Assembly: GCA_020425915.1 (NCBI GenBank)
Contig: JAGQQZ010000698.1
Span: 1 to 7,666 of the forward strand
Direction of reading: 5' to 3'
Origin: Planctomycetota bacterium
GTDB lineage: Bacteria; Planctomycetota; UBA1135; UBA2386
DNA length: 7,666 bases
Shown here: piece by piece, positions 1 through 6,462 of the stretch
Layout: every line of letters starts with the position of its first letter
Position numbering within the stretch: the stretch's first letter is position 1
The notes under the pieces: generated by a model
What the model was told of the DNA's origin: nothing
The model's input: only the letters and a program-made list of their open reading frames with translations
The model's database searches: none
Position numbers and translations under genes: made by a program

Positions 1-81
1 CCCGAGTGAGGCCCGCCTCGATCACACCACCACAGCCCACAGCACTCAGCACCGATCGCCGAGCGACACCATCCCCTCTTC

Positions 82-456
82 TCACATCGGAAAGTAGAAC
101 GGCACCGCCTGCGACCAGACGCCATCCGTTTCCCATTCCAACCGCGGCTCACCGTCCGGGAATCGCAATCGCTTCTCCGCCACGCCGTGCATGAACTCCG
201 ACAGGTCCTCGAGCAGACTCGCCTCGAGTTCCGATCGCGTGCAGTCGTCGTAGCCGGTGTAGTCCCATCGCTCGCTGGCCTGCGCGCCGGTCGCCTGGTC
301 CACGGCCTCGACCGACCACTCCAGGACGTCGGGTGCGACACGGATTCGCACGTCGACGCCGTCGCGATGGACTGCGAACTCGATCGCGTCGCGGGTCGAC
401 TCCATCGCGACTCGCGCGTGATTCGCGAGTCGTTCGATCTCGTGCAGGAACGACAT
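82..456 (-). CDS. Small acidic protein of unknown function (124 aa)
   Basis: I do not recognise this family. The protein has no signal peptide or membrane segment, so it is probably cytoplasmic. It opens with a helical stretch (MSFLHEIERLANHARVAMES, residues 1-20). Alternating hydrophobic residues follow (about 25-60), suggesting a beta sheet around VDVRIRVAPDVLEWSVEAVD. Next come a tyrosine/tryptophan/aspartate-rich turn (WDYTGYDD), a helix (about 74-92) and an aromatic C-terminus ending VPFYFPM. The reading frame stays open upstream to a TTG at 483, which would overlap the preceding kelch gene by 16 bases. I prefer the ATG at 456 because it is the only early ATG, begins a natural helix and leaves an 11-base gap after the kelch stop. 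Neither start has a convincing Shine-Dalgarno sequence. The close spacing suggests co-transcription with the kelch gene. Codon use agrees with the neighbours, so I believe the gene is real, but nothing in it indicates a function. Confidence 0.72.
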   Translation of the reverse strand: MSFLHEIERLANHARVAMESTRDAIEFAVHRDGVDVRIRVAPDVLEWSVEAVDQATGAQASERWDYTGYDDCTRSELEASLLEDLSEFMHGVAEKRLRFPDGEPRLEWETDGVWSQAVPFYFPM

Positions 457-467
457 CGTCGCTCGTT

Positions 468-2027
468 CTACGGATAGTACCAATATGCGTCGGCGACGAC
501 GCCAGGGATCCCCGTACTGCTGCCGCCGAGGATGTGCACCGGACCGGTCGCGCTCGCGTAGCTACCGAACGCAGCGAGCGGCTGCGGCATCGTCGGGCCG
601 AACGACCACGAGTCCATCGCGGCGTCGTAGATCTCGGTCGTGTCGAGTGGGACCGGGAACAGCGCTGAGTTCTCGCCACCGCCGAAGTGCATGAACTGGC
701 CGTTGCCGATCGGATACACCGCGGCGAACGCGCGGTCGACCGCCATCGACGCGGCAGGACGCCACGTATCGGTGTTCGAGTCGAAGATCTCGCACGAGTT
801 CGTCGGCAGCACGTCCGGCGACGGCAACAACACAATGTTGCTCAGACCGCCGGCAACGAGGAACTCGCCACCGCCGAGGTCGGACACGCTGAACAGCCCA
901 CGCCCGACCGACATCGGCGGACCGGGCATGATCGTGTTGCTGGCCGGATCGTAGATGTCCGTCGTCGTTTCGATCTGCGGGATCGGGACGTTGGGCTGGA
1001 AGAAGTAGTAGCTCACACCCCCCACCAGCAGGATCCGACCGTCGGGGAGCTCGATCGCGGAGTGTCCCGCGCGCGGCACGGACATCGTCGGGCCCGGCTC
1101 CCACAGGTTCGTGAACGGGTTGAACAACTCGGTCGTGTCGACGGTCGAGAACACCGGGTCGAGCGGGGTCACGAGTTGGTTGAGGTCCGACATCCCGCCG
1201 GTGACGAGCACCTTGCCGTTCGGAAGCGACGTCGCCGTGTGGCCCATACGGGGTGTCGACATCAACGGACCGTTGATGAACGAGTCCTGGAACGGGTCGT
1301 ACCACTCGGACGTGTCCGACGGATCGTTGCCGGTGTCGACGCCACCGACGATCAGAACGCGACCGTCGAACAGCGTCGTCGCCGTGTGGACCGAACGCGC
1401 GGATCGCATGAACAACGGGTTGACGTTGAACGTGTCGGAGACCGGGTCGTAGAGGTCCGCGCGGTTGGTCGCGAGTTGCGCGAGCAACGCGCCGGATCCC
1501 CCACCCGGGAACATCACGCGACCGTCGTCGAGCGTGACCGACGGGAAGAACGAGCGCGGCACACTCATGAGCCCACCGCGCGAGTGGAACGAGTTCGCGG
1601 GCCCGAAGTGGATCGCTCCGACCGGCGACAGCGGACCGAAGAACCGCTGGTTGCCCGGCACGTACAGCCCCTGGAAGTAGAGCGTCCCGTCGATGAAGTT
1701 GGCCTGGTTCGGGATCGTCATCGGGTTGCCGTGGAACACGCCCGATCCGTCGTTGACGAGTCCGAGACGGGAAATGGACCCGAGTTCGAAGCCGACCCCG
1801 ATCACTCGCATGTCGGTCGGATCGAGCGGCGACAACGGGAACGCCGCTTGCTGCACGCTGATCAGCACGACTCCCCAGCGACCGTCGGGCACGAACGGAC
1901 CGGCAGCCATCTCGACCGTTCCCGGCACCGAGCCACCTGACAGGGTCAGGTCGAACTGAGCGTTCGCGTCAGGAGCGAGGGCGGCGAACGCCGCGACGAG
2001 ACAACCTTGAGCAATCGCGTTCCGCAT
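468..2027 (-). CDS. Secreted seven-repeat kelch beta-propeller protein (519 aa)
   Basis: This is a predicted exported beta-propeller protein, probably periplasmic, outer-surface or extracellular. Residues 1-23 form a signal peptide with an AXA-type cleavage site (ANA, then QF). Residues 24-150 are a beta-rich N-terminal region I cannot name. Residues 154-519 hold seven kelch repeats, recognised by the motif M-x-x-x-R-x-x-x-x-x-x-x-L-x-x-G-x-x-L-x-x-GG followed by a YDP-type strand. The diglycine blades end near residues 177, 229, 278, 337, 394, 450 and 502. Examples are MSTPRMGHTATSLPNGKVLV and MSVPRAGHSAIELPDGRILL. Seven repeats fit one closed seven-bladed propeller. The last repeat stops right after a YDP-like strand (ADAYWYYP), so part of the closing blade must come from the region before repeat 1. 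Propellers of this type bind proteins or glycans; no catalytic residues of the galactose-oxidase kind are evident. The ATG at 2027 is supported by AGGA at 2037-2040, nine bases upstream. Confidence 0.9.
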   Translation of the reverse strand: MRNAIAQGCLVAAFAALAPDANAQFDLTLSGGSVPGTVEMAAGPFVPDGRWGVVLISVQQAAFPLSPLDPTDMRVIGVGFELGSISRLGLVNDGSGVFHGNPMTIPNQANFIDGTLYFQGLYVPGNQRFFGPLSPVGAIHFGPANSFHSRGGLMSVPRSFFPSVTLDDGRVMFPGGGSGALLAQLATNRADLYDPVSDTFNVNPLFMRSARSVHTATTLFDGRVLIVGGVDTGNDPSDTSEWYDPFQDSFINGPLMSTPRMGHTATSLPNGKVLVTGGMSDLNQLVTPLDPVFSTVDTTELFNPFTNLWEPGPTMSVPRAGHSAIELPDGRILLVGGVSYYFFQPNVPIPQIETTTDIYDPASNTIMPGPPMSVGRGLFSVSDLGGGEFLVAGGLSNIVLLPSPDVLPTNSCEIFDSNTDTWRPAASMAVDRAFAAVYPIGNGQFMHFGGGENSALFPVPLDTTEIYDAAMDSWSFGPTMPQPLAAFGSYASATGPVHILGGSSTGIPGVVADAYWYYP

Positions 2028-2036
2028 GGGGGACGG

Positions 2037-2040
2037 TCCT
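2037..2040 (-). promoter_or_regulatory. Ribosome binding site of the kelch gene
   Basis: AGGA on the minus strand lies nine bases before the ATG at 2027. This supports the start that keeps an intact signal peptide. Confidence 0.5.
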
Positions 2041-2100
2041 GGTCTGCAACGGCTCGAGTCTATCCGAAGCAGGGCCCCGGCGACCGAACTCGCCGTACAC

Positions 2101-2126
2101 GAAAAGAGGCCGCGGCTCGCGGCCTC
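2101..2126 (-). terminator. Intrinsic terminator after the TfoX/YjbR-like gene
   Basis: Positions 2106-2114 (gaggccgcg) and 2118-2126 (cgcggcctc) form a perfect nine-base inverted repeat around a three-base loop. Read on the minus strand, the hairpin is followed directly by TTTTC (2105-2101), the classical rho-independent layout. It lies 25 bases beyond the stop of the gene at 2152-2493. It should separate that gene from the kelch gene, which therefore needs its own promoter in about 2028-2100. On the plus strand no T-run follows, so it works in one direction only. Confidence 0.85.
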
Positions 2127-2151
2127 GGCCCCGTGCGCAGCGAACCGTCGC

Positions 2152-2493
2152 TCAGACGGGTCCTGCAGCGGTGCGGCCCAGGCGACAGGCGCGCCGCAGC
2201 CACATCATCGCCCGCTCGACTTCACGCGGGCCCGTGACCGGAATCTCGACGAACTCGCGCGAGGTCGGGTCATCGTCGTCGGGCTGCCGCTTGGCACCCG
2301 CGATCTTCAGGGCCTCCGTGACTTGCGGAGGGGCCAGGCGCACGACGACGCCCTTCTTACTCAGATACGAAAACACTTGACCACGGACGAGGAAACGATC
2401 CTTACCGTTTTCCTGAACGCGGTTTACGTCTTTCCAAGCGCAGAGGCGCTCGACGATTGTAGCCAGTGGACCGGACATAGAACGAAGGATCAT
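2152..2493 (-). CDS. Small protein resembling the TfoX N-terminal/YjbR fold (113 aa)
   Basis: This is a soluble one-domain protein. Residues 40-112 resemble the end of TfoX N-terminal and YjbR/MmcQ domains. A strand pair with FSYLSKKGVVVRLAPPQV (41-58) leads into a helix, an acidic linker (PDDDDP), the strand REFVEIPV (79-86) and a last helix with ERAMMWLRRACR (92-103). Proteins of this fold are small accessory or regulatory proteins, mostly without known activity, and no catalytic residues stand out. The start at 2493 is chosen over the ATG at 2478 because AGGA lies six bases before it, whereas the 2478 ATG has nothing comparable. It lies 103 bases after the proline dehydrogenase gene in the same direction and may be co-transcribed with it or have its own promoter. 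The N-terminal half uses many A/T-ended codons (AAA, GTT, CGT, GGT), giving a local GC dip. Family membership rests on pattern resemblance only. Confidence 0.75.
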   Translation of the reverse strand: MILRSMSGPLATIVERLCAWKDVNRVQENGKDRFLVRGQVFSYLSKKGVVVRLAPPQVTEALKIAGAKRQPDDDDPTSREFVEIPVTGPREVERAMMWLRRACRLGRTAAGPV

Positions 2494-2499
2494 AGCAAA

Positions 2500-2503
2500 T
2501 CCT
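2500..2503 (-). promoter_or_regulatory. Ribosome binding site deciding the start of the TfoX/YjbR-like gene
   Basis: AGGA on the minus strand is separated by six bases from the ATG at 2493. The ATG five codons downstream has no such sequence, so this site favours the longer form. Confidence 0.6.
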
Positions 2504-2596
2504 GGCCGCCGAAGCCAGGGCCTGCCCCGTGGTGTGGACAACCACCCACATCACGGTGGGAAACGTCACGATCGTGCGCGCGACCGCGCGAGAGCG

Positions 2597-3517
2597 CTAC
2601 TTGCGACGGAACCAGTTCTCGAGAACGAGCCAGATCATGGCCGGGAATTCGTCGAGGCGTCGCCGCAGGTAGGCGATCGCCATCGGCCAGCTCAGCGCGA
2701 ACGGGACATATTGCCGAACTGCGCACCCTCGCTCCTGCATCTCGGTGACGAGTTTCGCGCGGGGTACGCCGAACAGCATCTGAAGCTCGAAGCGCTCCGG
2801 TCCGTGGTTCGGCAGCGCGAAATCGACGAACTGGCGAACCCACCGCTCGTCGTGGGTCGCGTACTCGACGAAGTGGCCCCGCTCGAGCAGGATGCGGGCG
2901 AAGGCGAGCATCCGCTCCTTCATCGTCTCCTTGTCGAGCAACGCGACCGATTCCGGTTCCTGGTAGATCCCGATCACCAACCGGACGCGGCACCCCTTCG
3001 GCAGTCGATCGAGATCCGCCTCGGTGCGGTGCAACCGAGTCTGCAGCACGGCGCCGACGTGGTCGTGGCCCGCCGCGTGGAGCTCGGCGAGTAGGTCGAG
3101 CGTGAAGTCGGTCCAGTGCCGACTCTCCATGTCGATGGTCAGCGGCACGCCGCGGGAGCGCGCGTGCTCGGCGATCCGCCGGACCGCGTCCGCAGCGCCG
3201 TCCGCGTGCCCACCGGCGTCGAACGGGTCCGTCGTGTAGCTCGACGGTTTGAGCGACAGGGTCGGGGCGCGGCCGTTGCGCGCGAGCTCGGTGCCGGCCG
3301 CGACCGCGTCGACCATCTCGAGGTAGGTCTCGACGTTGCGCTCGGCCGCCTCGCGGGTCTCGATCGTCTCCGCGAGCAGGTCGAGGGTCGAACCGATGCC
3401 GAGCGCCTGCAGGTTCTCGACGACTGCGAGCGCGCTCTCCAGGCTGTCGCCGGCCACGTAGGGGCGGGCGAAGAACCGGACCAGCGGCGAGGGGATGAGT
3501 CGGACGAGAGGGTTCAC
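2597..3517 (-). CDS. Monofunctional proline dehydrogenase (306 aa)
   Basis: This is an FAD-dependent enzyme that oxidises L-proline to pyrroline-5-carboxylate and passes electrons to the membrane quinone pool. It is cytoplasmic and membrane-associated. It forms one TIM-barrel domain, and its length matches bacterial single-domain enzymes of about 300 residues. Visible motifs in order are SLKPSSY with Lys90, IDMES with Asp129, LQTRL (158-162), RVRLVIGIYQEP with Tyr185, EYATHDERWV (218-227), FELQMLFGVP (243-252), RQYVPF with Tyr270, and AYLRRRL with Tyr283, Arg286 and Arg287. By alignment from memory, Lys90, Asp129, Tyr270, Tyr283 and the arginine pair correspond to substrate-site residues of E. 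coli PutA. The usual VKGAY is VIGIY here, so its lysine is isoleucine. The start is a GTG; the frame is open to 3577 but has no ATG, GTG or TTG there. No good ribosome binding site precedes it. The partner pyrroline-5-carboxylate dehydrogenase is not in the window. Confidence 0.95.
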   Translation of the reverse strand: MNPLVRLIPSPLVRFFARPYVAGDSLESALAVVENLQALGIGSTLDLLAETIETREAAERNVETYLEMVDAVAAGTELARNGRAPTLSLKPSSYTTDPFDAGGHADGAADAVRRIAEHARSRGVPLTIDMESRHWTDFTLDLLAELHAAGHDHVGAVLQTRLHRTEADLDRLPKGCRVRLVIGIYQEPESVALLDKETMKERMLAFARILLERGHFVEYATHDERWVRQFVDFALPNHGPERFELQMLFGVPRAKLVTEMQERGCAVRQYVPFALSWPMAIAYLRRRLDEFPAMIWLVLENWFRRK

Positions 3518-3613
3518 CGGGGCGGAATATGCGCGACCGATCCCGCGATTTCGACGTGGAATCCACAGGATCGCTCACGCCCGGGACGCGGTTCGGCCGA
3601 TGTCACCGACGTC
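3518..3613. promoter_or_regulatory. Divergent promoter region, proline dehydrogenase / glycosyltransferase operon
   Basis: These 96 bases separate two divergent start codons and must hold promoters for both directions, unless transcription starts inside a gene. I could not pick out convincing -35/-10 pairs or a Shine-Dalgarno sequence for either start. A short interrupted palindrome, gtgg-aat-ccac (3556-3566), is the only symmetry I noticed, and it is too short to call an operator. Confidence 0.45.
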
Positions 3614-5035
3614 ATGAGGATCACCTATCTGGTCGAGGACTCGACCCGAATCTGGGGCGGCGTCAAAGCGGTGTTCGATGCGGCCAACGCGCTGCACGAT
3701 CGCGGGCACGTCGTGACCGTCGTCAGCCGCTCGACCCGGCCGCAGTGGATGGACCTGCGCTGCGAGTTCGTCCAGACCGAACAGTTCGAGGCCTCGAGCA
3801 TCCCGCACTCGGACGTGTTGGTGGCGACGTTCTGGACCACGGTTCCGCCGGCGCTGGCGGCGAATCGCGGTCCGGTCGTGCACTACTGCCAGGGCTACGA
3901 AGGTGACAACCCGGAGATGGCCGCGCACCGCACGAACATCGAACGCGTGTACGGCCTCGACACGACGCACCTCGTGACGATCTCGCCGAACCTCCGGACG
4001 TTGCTCCGCGACAAATTCGGACGCGATGCCAAGCAGGTCACCTACGCGATCGATCACGCGACGATGTTCGCCGCCGAACCGCGCGTCGCGACCGGCAAGG
4101 TCCGCGTCGCGCTCGTCGGCCCCTACGAGATCGCCTGGAAGGACATTCGCACCGGACTCGAAGCCTGCCAGCTCGCGCATCAGGCCGGACTCGAGCTCGA
4201 ACTCGTGCGCATCACGAACACCCAGCCACACCCGGACGAGCAAGACCTCGGTATGCCGGTCGAGTGGCACCAGAACGTCCCGCCCGCCGAGATGGGCGCG
4301 CTCTATCGAAGCTGCGACGTATTCCTCGGAACCTCGCGCGGCGCGGAGGAGGGCTTCTTCCTGCCGGCGATCGAAGCGATGGCCTGCGGTGTGCCCGCGG
4401 TGCTGACCGAGATCCCGTGCTACCAGGCGTACGGCGAAGGCCAGTACGCGCTGTTCGTCAAGCCACAGAGCCCGCAGGCGATGGCCGAAGCGCTCGTCAT
4501 CGCGGCGCGCCATCCCGACGTGCGCAACGAGCTGCGTACCAACGGCCTGCGGATCGCACAGCGCTTCCGCCTCGACGAGCACGTCTCGCAGCTCGAAGCC
4601 GTGTTCGGCGAGATCGCCCACGTCGCAGCGACGACGCCGCAGTCGGCGCTCAACACCCAGCACTCGGTCGGCAACGCCGTCGGCGTCCTCGCGGCGACGA
4701 CCCGAGCCGTCTGCGACGGCTGCGGCACGGTGGCGCGACTCGACGAGATCGGCAACAAGTTGATCGCGACGGTGCGCGCGGAGCTGGCCCACCAGCGCGG
4801 ACTGCTCGAGTACGAGAACGGCAACCTCCAAGCCGCGCGGCGCAGCTTCGAAGCGGCACTGGACGGAACTGCGATCCCTGCGGAGGTCTACAACGACCTC
4901 GGCGTCGCCTGTTTCGGTGTCGGCGAACTCGACGCGGCACGCCGCGCGTTCGAGCACGCGCTCGCGATCGAGCCGACGCACCCGGACGCCCGCGCCAATC
5001 TGAAGGCGATCGAGGGCCGCCGCGCCGGCGCCTGA
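3614..5035 (+). CDS. GT4-type glycosyltransferase with C-terminal TPR repeats (473 aa)
   Basis: This is a GT-B fold retaining glycosyltransferase that moves a sugar from a nucleotide-sugar donor to a glycan, lipid or protein acceptor. It is cytoplasmic. The N-terminal Rossmann domain (1-160) starts MRITYLVEDS, followed by the glycine loop RIWGGVKAV (12-20) and a long helix. The C-terminal donor-binding domain (162-335) has VALVGPYEIAWKD (165-177), the aspartate strand YRSCDVFLGTS (231-241) and the EX7E signature EGFFLPAIE (Glu246 and Glu254), then AMACGVPAV. A linker with one CxxC pair (Cys367, Cys370) leads to two tetratricopeptide repeats, about 395-420 (GLLEYENGNLQAARRSFEAA) and 424-457 (VYNDLGVACFGVGELDAARR). 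The usual GT4 length is 350-420, so the tail is an addition. The ATG at 3614 is chosen because it begins the Rossmann strand; the open frame further upstream is only antisense to proline dehydrogenase. No clear Shine-Dalgarno is seen. It is the first gene of a two-gene operon. Donor and acceptor are unknown. Confidence 0.92.
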   Translation: MRITYLVEDSTRIWGGVKAVFDAANALHDRGHVVTVVSRSTRPQWMDLRCEFVQTEQFEASSIPHSDVLVATFWTTVPPALAANRGPVVHYCQGYEGDNPEMAAHRTNIERVYGLDTTHLVTISPNLRTLLRDKFGRDAKQVTYAIDHATMFAAEPRVATGKVRVALVGPYEIAWKDIRTGLEACQLAHQAGLELELVRITNTQPHPDEQDLGMPVEWHQNVPPAEMGALYRSCDVFLGTSRGAEEGFFLPAIEAMACGVPAVLTEIPCYQAYGEGQYALFVKPQSPQAMAEALVIAARHPDVRNELRTNGLRIAQRFRLDEHVSQLEAVFGEIAHVAATTPQSALNTQHSVGNAVGVLAATTRAVCDGCGTVARLDEIGNKLIATVRAELAHQRGLLEYENGNLQAARRSFEAALDGTAIPAEVYNDLGVACFGVGELDAARRAFEHALAIEPTHPDARANLKAIEGRRAGA

Positions 5036-5045
5036 CGACCGGCCG

Positions 5046-6455
5046 ATGGCCTCGATCCTCTGCAACCTCCCGCTCGAGTGCTTCGATGCGCGGGAGAACT
5101 TCGCCGCCGAGGGCATCGAGTATCTGAGCTACGGTCCGGACGACCGCATGCTCGTCGACGGCGTCCACTACCCGTTCGACGTCTCGTTCGATCCGTCGCG
5201 CGGTTCGATCGACGATCTGCTCGAGTTGCTTCCGGGCGGGTTCCACCCCGACTTCCTGCTGCTGTACTGGCCGGACCAGGAACCGCTTCCGTTCGAACTC
5301 GAGCGATCCCCGATCCCGGTCGTCGGTGTCGTCTCCGACTACAACCTGAGCTTCGACCTGACGAACGCGCTCGCACCGTTCTTCGACGTGCTGCTCTGCG
5401 ATCGCGGCGGCGTCGAGATCTACCGTGAGTTCGGCTTCGCCGACGTCCGCGAGTTCGTGCAGTTCAGCTTCAAGGCGCCATCGCACCACGTCTATCCCGA
5501 TGAGACGCGCGCCGTCGACGTGGCGTTCGCCGGCAACCTGAACCCATCGATCCACGGCACCCGCGGCGAGTTCCTCGACCGATTGCTCACGCTCCGCGAG
5601 CGCGGACTCGACATCGAAGTCCGCAGCGGAATCCACGGCGAGGGTTACGGCCGGATGTTGAGCCGCGCGAAGGTCGGCTTCAACCGCTCCGTGCGCGGCG
5701 AGATGAACCTGCGTGCGTTCGAGATCCCGGCCTGCGGCACCGCGCTGCTCATGGAATCGTCGAACCGCGAGATCCGCGAGTTCTTCGAGCCCGGTGAGGA
5801 ATGCGTGCTCTACGACGACGACACGTTCGAGGACACCGTGCTCGAACTGTGTGCGCACGACGCCCGTCGCGAACGGATCGCACGCGCCGGCCACGAGCGC
5901 GTCCAGGACTACCGCATGTCGAAGCGCATCCTCGCGATGCTCGACCTGCTCGGCGAAGTCCCGACTTCACGGCGACCCGCCGATCCGGCCACGCTCGCCT
6001 TCGGCCGCGCACGCGCGATGACCCAGACCTGGGCGGAGCCGAAGGAACGCATCGCCGAACTCGTCAAGGCGCGCAGCTTCGCGCCGGACGATCCGCGGAT
6101 CCTGAACGACCTCGCGGTCGCGGCGCTGCAGTCGGGCGACGAGGGCTTCTCGCAACACGTCGTCGCGCTGTTGAACCAGAGCGCATCGACGTCTCCGTGC
6201 TACGTCCCGGCCATCGCGAACCTGCTCTGGCTGGCCGAGCAGGCGAACGACGCTGCCGCGGCAGGACAGGCGAGCGACCTCCTCGAACGTCGGCTCGACG
6301 ACGCCCGTGACTGGCGCGACTACGACGGCGTGCTGCTACCGCACACCTTCTCCCCGCTCAACCTGCGCCGGTGCGAGGCGATGGTGCGCGCGGCGCGCGG
6401 CGAACCCGTCCGATCGATCGGCGAGGCGATGCGCTTGCCGGTCGTCGTCGAGTGA
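5046..6455 (+). CDS. CgeB/YkvP-like glycosyltransferase with C-terminal helical extension (469 aa)
   Basis: This is a predicted GT-B type glycosyltransferase resembling the CgeB/YkvP spore-coat group and the DUF3880-type enzymes. It is cytoplasmic. The N-terminal half contains DFLLLYWPDQ (69-78), VVGVVSDYNLSFD (92-104) and LLCDRGGVEIYREFGF (116-131). The donor-binding half begins VDVAFAGNLNP (157-167) and has the family hallmark of a short GFN strand (211-213) followed by NLRAFEIPACGTALL (221-235). In that motif Glu226 sits where the second glutamate of the EX7E motif would act. FEPGEECVLYDD (247-258) and a helix through MSKRILAMLDLL follow. Residues 305-469 are an additional helical region; RILNDLAVAALQSGD (351-365) resembles a degenerate tetratricopeptide repeat, with further helices at 370-417. 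The start lies 10 bases after the preceding stop, so the genes should be translated from one message. No Shine-Dalgarno is seen before the ATG. Acceptor and sugar are unknown; the pairing suggests consecutive steps in one glycan pathway. Confidence 0.88.
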   Translation: MASILCNLPLECFDARENFAAEGIEYLSYGPDDRMLVDGVHYPFDVSFDPSRGSIDDLLELLPGGFHPDFLLLYWPDQEPLPFELERSPIPVVGVVSDYNLSFDLTNALAPFFDVLLCDRGGVEIYREFGFADVREFVQFSFKAPSHHVYPDETRAVDVAFAGNLNPSIHGTRGEFLDRLLTLRERGLDIEVRSGIHGEGYGRMLSRAKVGFNRSVRGEMNLRAFEIPACGTALLMESSNREIREFFEPGEECVLYDDDTFEDTVLELCAHDARRERIARAGHERVQDYRMSKRILAMLDLLGEVPTSRRPADPATLAFGRARAMTQTWAEPKERIAELVKARSFAPDDPRILNDLAVAALQSGDEGFSQHVVALLNQSASTSPCYVPAIANLLWLAEQANDAAAAGQASDLLERRLDDARDWRDYDGVLLPHTFSPLNLRRCEAMVRAARGEPVRSIGEAMRLPVVVE

Positions 6456-6462
6456 AGCGGAC

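Noticed and set aside
8..19. Possible hairpin (gaggc-cc-gcctc) downstream of the small unknown gene
   Set aside because: The loop would be only two bases, or the stem only four pairs, and no T-run follows on the minus strand.
6..194. 62-codon plus-strand open frame at the window start
   Set aside because: It is Pro/Ala/Thr-rich with no start signal and runs into the antisense of the small unknown gene.
687..1940. 417-codon open frame on the plus strand opposite the kelch gene
   Set aside because: It is rich in Arg, His, Glu and Val without domain character, and is the mirror of the kelch repeats on the other strand.
2061..2094. Possible minus-strand promoter (GATAGA with TTCGGT) before the kelch gene
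   Set aside because: Both boxes match the consensus poorly with an 18-base spacer; not distinguishable from chance.
2577..2590. Five-pair hairpin cgcgc-gacc-gcgcg after the proline dehydrogenase stop
   Set aside because: It has no T-run on either strand and is easily explained by chance in GC-rich DNA.
2026..2748. 240-codon plus-strand open frame across the terminator and the TfoX/YjbR-like gene
   Set aside because: It crosses a terminator and two gene ends, has no domain character, and is antisense to a better-supported gene.
2490..3578. 362-codon open frame in another frame of the proline dehydrogenase region
   Set aside because: It is Arg/Pro-rich low-complexity translation overlapping a strongly supported enzyme gene on the same strand.
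3116..3613. 166-codon in-frame upstream extension of the GT4 gene
   Set aside because: It is antisense to proline dehydrogenase and has no fold-like sequence; the Rossmann start MRITYLVED at 3614 is a natural N-terminus.
3575..5116. 513-codon open frame on the minus strand opposite the GT4 glycosyltransferase
   Set aside because: It has an Arg/Asp/Val-rich composition with no recognisable motif, and it lies wholly antisense to a gene with clear catalytic signatures. Such frames are expected in GC-rich coding DNA.
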